A DNA stretch of 64,000 nt, taken from Wenjunlia vitaminophila DSM 41686 (GTDB lineage Bacteria; Actinomycetota; Actinomycetes; Streptomycetales; Streptomycetaceae). Made by a program: the position numbers and the translations under genes. Of this stretch, positions 61,756 to 64,000 are shown one piece after another. The notes beneath the pieces were generated by a model, which worked only from the letters and a program-made list of their open reading frames with translations, did not search any database and had not been told where the DNA came from. The first letter of the stretch is position 1, and every line of letters begins with the position of its first letter. The stretch is from NCBI RefSeq assembly GCF_000380165.1, contig NZ_KB904658.1, positions 1 through 64,000 on the forward strand, given 5' to 3'.

Positions 61756-62340
61756 ATGACCACCGACGCCTCCCGCGCCGCCGCCCTCACCCCCGCCGCC
61801 CTGCGGGAGCTGATCGAGCACGGGCGCGGACCCCGCCTGCTGGACGTGCGCACCCCCGCCGAGTTCCGCACCGTCCACATCCCCGGCGCCTACAACGTTC
61901 CGCTGGCCACCCTGCGGGAGCACCGCGCCGAGCTGCTGAACCACCTCGACGAGGAGGTCGTCCTGGTGTGTCGCTCCGGCGCCCGCGCCGCCCAGGCCGA
62001 GCAGGCACTCGCCGAGGCGGGCCTGCCCAACCTGCGGGTCCTGGACGGCGGGATGACGGCCTGGGAGTCGGCCGGTGCCCCCGTCAACCGGGGCGTGGCC
62101 CGCTGGGACATGGAACGCCAGGTCCGCCTGGTGGCCGGTTCCATCGTGCTCACCACGGGACTCGCCGGACTGTTCGTCCCCGGCCTCCACCTGGTCGGGA
62201 CCGCGATCGGCGCGGGCCTGACGTACGCGGCCGTGAAGAACACCTGCACCATGGGCGTCCTGCTGTCGAAGCTGCCCTACAACCGCGGCCCGCGCACCGA
62301 CATCCGCGCCGTCGTCGCCTCCCTGCGGGACCGGTCGTGA
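61756..62340 (+). CDS. rhodanese with C-terminal DUF2892 membrane domain
   Basis: This 194-residue protein joins a rhodanese domain (active Cys72 in LVCRSGARAAQ; LLDVRTPAEFRTVHIPGA) to a YgaP-like DUF2892 region with two membrane segments (about 124-168) and a short cytoplasmic tail. It would hold a sulfurtransferase at the membrane next to the exporter made by the following gene. The ATG at 61756 has AAGGAG 5 bases upstream. The stop overlaps the exporter start as GTGA. Confidence 0.9.
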   Translation: MTTDASRAAALTPAALRELIEHGRGPRLLDVRTPAEFRTVHIPGAYNVPLATLREHRAELLNHLDEEVVLVCRSGARAAQAEQALAEAGLPNLRVLDGGMTAWESAGAPVNRGVARWDMERQVRLVAGSIVLTTGLAGLFVPGLHLVGTAIGAGLTYAAVKNTCTMGVLLSKLPYNRGPRTDIRAVVASLRDRS

Positions 62341-63281
62341 TCACGCTCGTCCTCGCGGCGTCCCTGCTCATCGGCGTCAGCCTGGGCATCCTCGGTGGCG
62401 GTGGCTCCATCCTGACCGTGCCGATCCTCGTCTACCTCGCGGGGCAGGACACCAAGGAGGCCATCGCCACCTCCCTGTTCGTCGTCGGCGTCACCAGCGC
62501 CGTCGGCCTCCTCCCGCACGCCCGCGCGGGACGGGTGCGCTGGCGCACCGGCCTGCTGTTCGGCGCCGTCAGCATGGTCGGTGCCTACGGCGGCGGACGG
62601 CTGGCCGAGTACCTGCCCGGCACCGTGCTGCTCGTCGCGTTCGCGCTGATGATGCTCGCCACCGCGGCGGCCATGCTCCGCGGGCCCCGCAGGACCGAGA
62701 CCGCCGTGGACACGCACCGCGAGCTGCCCGCCAAGCACATCGTGGTCGAGGGTCTGGCCGTCGGCGCGGTCACCGGTCTGGTCGGCTCCGGCGGAGGGTT
62801 CCTCGTCGTCCCCGCGCTCGCCCTGCTCGGCGGGCTGCCCATGAGCGTCGCCGTCGGCACCTCGCTCCTGGTCATCGCCATGAAGTCGTTCTCCGGGCTC
62901 GCCGGCCACCTCGCCGGGGTCCAGATCGACTGGAACCTCGCGCTGGCCGTCACCGCGGTGGCCGTCGTCGGCAGCCTCGTCGGCAGCCGCTTCGCCGGGC
63001 GCATCCCCCAGGACGCACTCCGCAAGGCGTTCGGCTGGTTCGTCGTGGTCATGGGCGTCTTCGTCCTGGGACAACAGCTCGGCACCGGGGTCTGGACCAG
63101 CCCCCTGACCTGGATCGCGCTCGGCCTCACGGCCGTGGCCCTGACGTGGCGCGCCCGGCGGGCACGCCACCGCGGAACCACGACCGGACCACCGTCCGTG
63201 CCCTCACCCGAGCCCCCGGCCCCGTCGCCGGCGGAACCCGCCGGTGCCCCACCGCGGGCGAGCGGGGCACTGCCCCGGTGA
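62337..63281 (+). CDS. TauE/SafE-family sulfite/sulfur-anion exporter
   Basis: This 314-residue membrane protein has two repeats of about four membrane segments each, carrying the family Gly-rich motifs GILGGGGSILTVPILVYL and TGLVGSGGGFLVVPALALLGG. A Pro-rich tail follows. TauE/SafE proteins export sulfite or related anions. Here the exporter would remove sulfite or thiosulfate made by the dioxygenase and rhodaneses of the same operon. The GTG at 62337 overlaps the previous stop as GTGA, and the long open frame upstream is a shadow. Confidence 0.9.
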   Translation: MITLVLAASLLIGVSLGILGGGGSILTVPILVYLAGQDTKEAIATSLFVVGVTSAVGLLPHARAGRVRWRTGLLFGAVSMVGAYGGGRLAEYLPGTVLLVAFALMMLATAAAMLRGPRRTETAVDTHRELPAKHIVVEGLAVGAVTGLVGSGGGFLVVPALALLGGLPMSVAVGTSLLVIAMKSFSGLAGHLAGVQIDWNLALAVTAVAVVGSLVGSRFAGRIPQDALRKAFGWFVVVMGVFVLGQQLGTGVWTSPLTWIALGLTAVALTWRARRARHRGTTTGPPSVPSPEPPAPSPAEPAGAPPRASGALPR

Positions 63282-63339
63282 GCGGGCCGCACCGGCGCCC
63301 GCCCCGCGCCGAGTGCGGAAAAAACAGTGGCACGCCGGT

Positions 63340-63363
63340 CGGGCTCCCCGTAGGGTGAGCCCG
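63340..63363 (+). terminator. hairpin terminator after the exporter gene
   Basis: CGGGCTC/GAGCCCG (63340-63346 with 63357-63363) form a 7-bp stem with a 10-nt loop, 58 bases past the exporter stop. The remaining 270-base spacer up to rsgA shows no other supported feature. Confidence 0.45.
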
Positions 63364-63552
63364 CCACGGCGGTTCGCCATGGCGGCCTTCGGGCACAGGA
63401 CCGGGAGCACCAGGGGGTGAAGAGACGATGGCTGTCCCTGCGCTGTGCGCTGCCCGCACACCTCGACCCGTTCTCGTTCACCTCACGGCCGTCGGCTGAG
63501 CACCGCCCCTCTCGGCGGACCCGGCGGCTGTTCCCGAAGGGTTCTCACTGTC

Positions 63553-64000
63553 TTGTCTGGTTTTTCTGCCTCGGAACTCCCCGCAGCCGGTTCCCCCGTG
63601 TCACCACCCGCGCCGGGGGTCTGGTCAGACCCGCTGTCCGGCTACGGATGGGACGACGTCTGGGCGGCGGACTTCGCCCCGCACGCCGACGCCGGGCTGG
63701 TGCCCGCACGGATCGTCCGGGTGGACCGCGGGCGCTGCGACGTGGTGACCACCTCGTCGGACGGCCGCGTCGTCCCGTCGCACGCCGACATCTCCCGGGT
63801 GCGGGTGTCCGACCCCATGGAGTGGGCGTGCACCGGGGACTGGGTGGCGCTCGACCCGGACGCGCTCGCCGTGACCGCGGTGCTGCCCCGGCGGACCGCC
63901 ATGGTCCGGTCCACGTCGTCCAAGCGGTCCGAGGGGCAGGTGCTCGCCGCCAACGTCGACCACGTGGTGGTCGCCGTCTCGCTCGCCGTCGACCTGGACC
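63553..64000 (+). CDS. rsgA: ribosome small subunit-dependent GTPase A, N-terminal part (cut by window edge)
   Basis: These are the first 149 codons of RsgA, the circularly permuted GTPase that assists 30S subunit maturation. The OB-fold region is present (PARIVRVDRGRCDVVT, TGDWVALD), followed by RRTAMVRSTSSKRSEGQVLAANVDHVVVAVSL, which leads into the GTPase domain lost at the right edge. TTG 63553 is the proposed start, with GAAGGG about 12 bases upstream; GTG 63598 is an alternative. It is separated from the persulfide operon by a hairpin and appears unrelated to it. Confidence 0.9.
   Translation, partial: MSGFSASELPAAGSPVSPPAPGVWSDPLSGYGWDDVWAADFAPHADAGLVPARIVRVDRGRCDVVTTSSDGRVVPSHADISRVRVSDPMEWACTGDWVALDPDALAVTAVLPRRTAMVRSTSSKRSEGQVLAANVDHVVVAVSLAVDLD

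Noticed and set aside
63428-64000. Start of a Lys/Arg-rich frame (GTG near 63418) running antiphase into rsgA
   Set aside because: It overlaps rsgA in another frame, has no domain, and stays open by composition.

Overview
The window is about 64 kb of very GC-rich DNA with actinobacterial gene content: coproporphyrin-type haem genes (hemE, hemG/hemY, hemQ), a DUF3000 gene, an SAV2148-type HEPN protein, murC next to msrB and outside any division cluster, an APS-reductase-type cys operon, and many GTG/TTG starts. The order dxs, fadB/fadA, rnd, response regulator, DUF3000, hemE, hemG, hemQ, murC resembles Streptomyces and its relatives. The overall character suggests a Nocardiopsis-like member of Nocardiopsaceae. 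The genus is an inference from gene content, not a measured result.

Layout. 1-4.5 kb: the 3' part of dxs (cut by the window edge), a GT-C glycosyltransferase, an aldo/keto reductase and a PIN/NYN-like protein. 4.6-8.7 kb: a fadA-fadB beta-oxidation operon with a degenerate repeat array upstream. 8.7-17.1 kb: RNase D, a LuxR-type response regulator, DUF3000 and the late haem genes, with a DUF4349 lipoprotein between hemE and hemG. 17.2-22.6 kb: a 1453-residue secreted subtilase fused to an Asp-box propeller, with a divergent HTH regulator. 22.7-28.8 kb: msrB, murC, a USP-like protein, a RibD-C-type reductase, zapE and a Tat-exported PhoX-like protein. 28.9-33.7 kb: glgX and a treY whose GH13 nucleophile position is Thr. 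34-43 kb: a HEPN protein, DEDDh exonuclease, APH kinase, CDP-alcohol phosphatidyltransferase, secreted trypsin, PadR regulator and a second PhoX behind a PHO-box-like array.

43-52.9 kb is one long leftward sulfur-assimilation region: a short leader peptide and two hairpins, sulfite reductase, a zinc-ribbon protein, cysH, cysC, a 28-codon micro-ORF, cysD, cysN, an SsuABC-type transporter and a CbiX-type chelatase that probably supplies sirohaem for the reductase. 53-57.7 kb: ArsR and a CDF metal exporter, an AidB-like acyl-CoA dehydrogenase and a YihY protein. The last two genes diverge around a perfect 11-2-11 palindrome.

57.7-63.3 kb is the most distinctive region. An MFS transporter carries a MITE-like element inserted in frame in its central loop. 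Divergent from it is a persulfide-detoxification operon: rhodanese, persulfide dioxygenase fused to two rhodanese domains, rhodanese-DUF2892, and a TauE/SafE exporter. Three ATACC/GGTAT palindromes of the CsoR/CstR type mark both transcription units, but no CsoR-family gene lies in the window. The window ends inside rsgA. No tRNA, rRNA, CRISPR array, complete insertion sequence or prophage was recognised.
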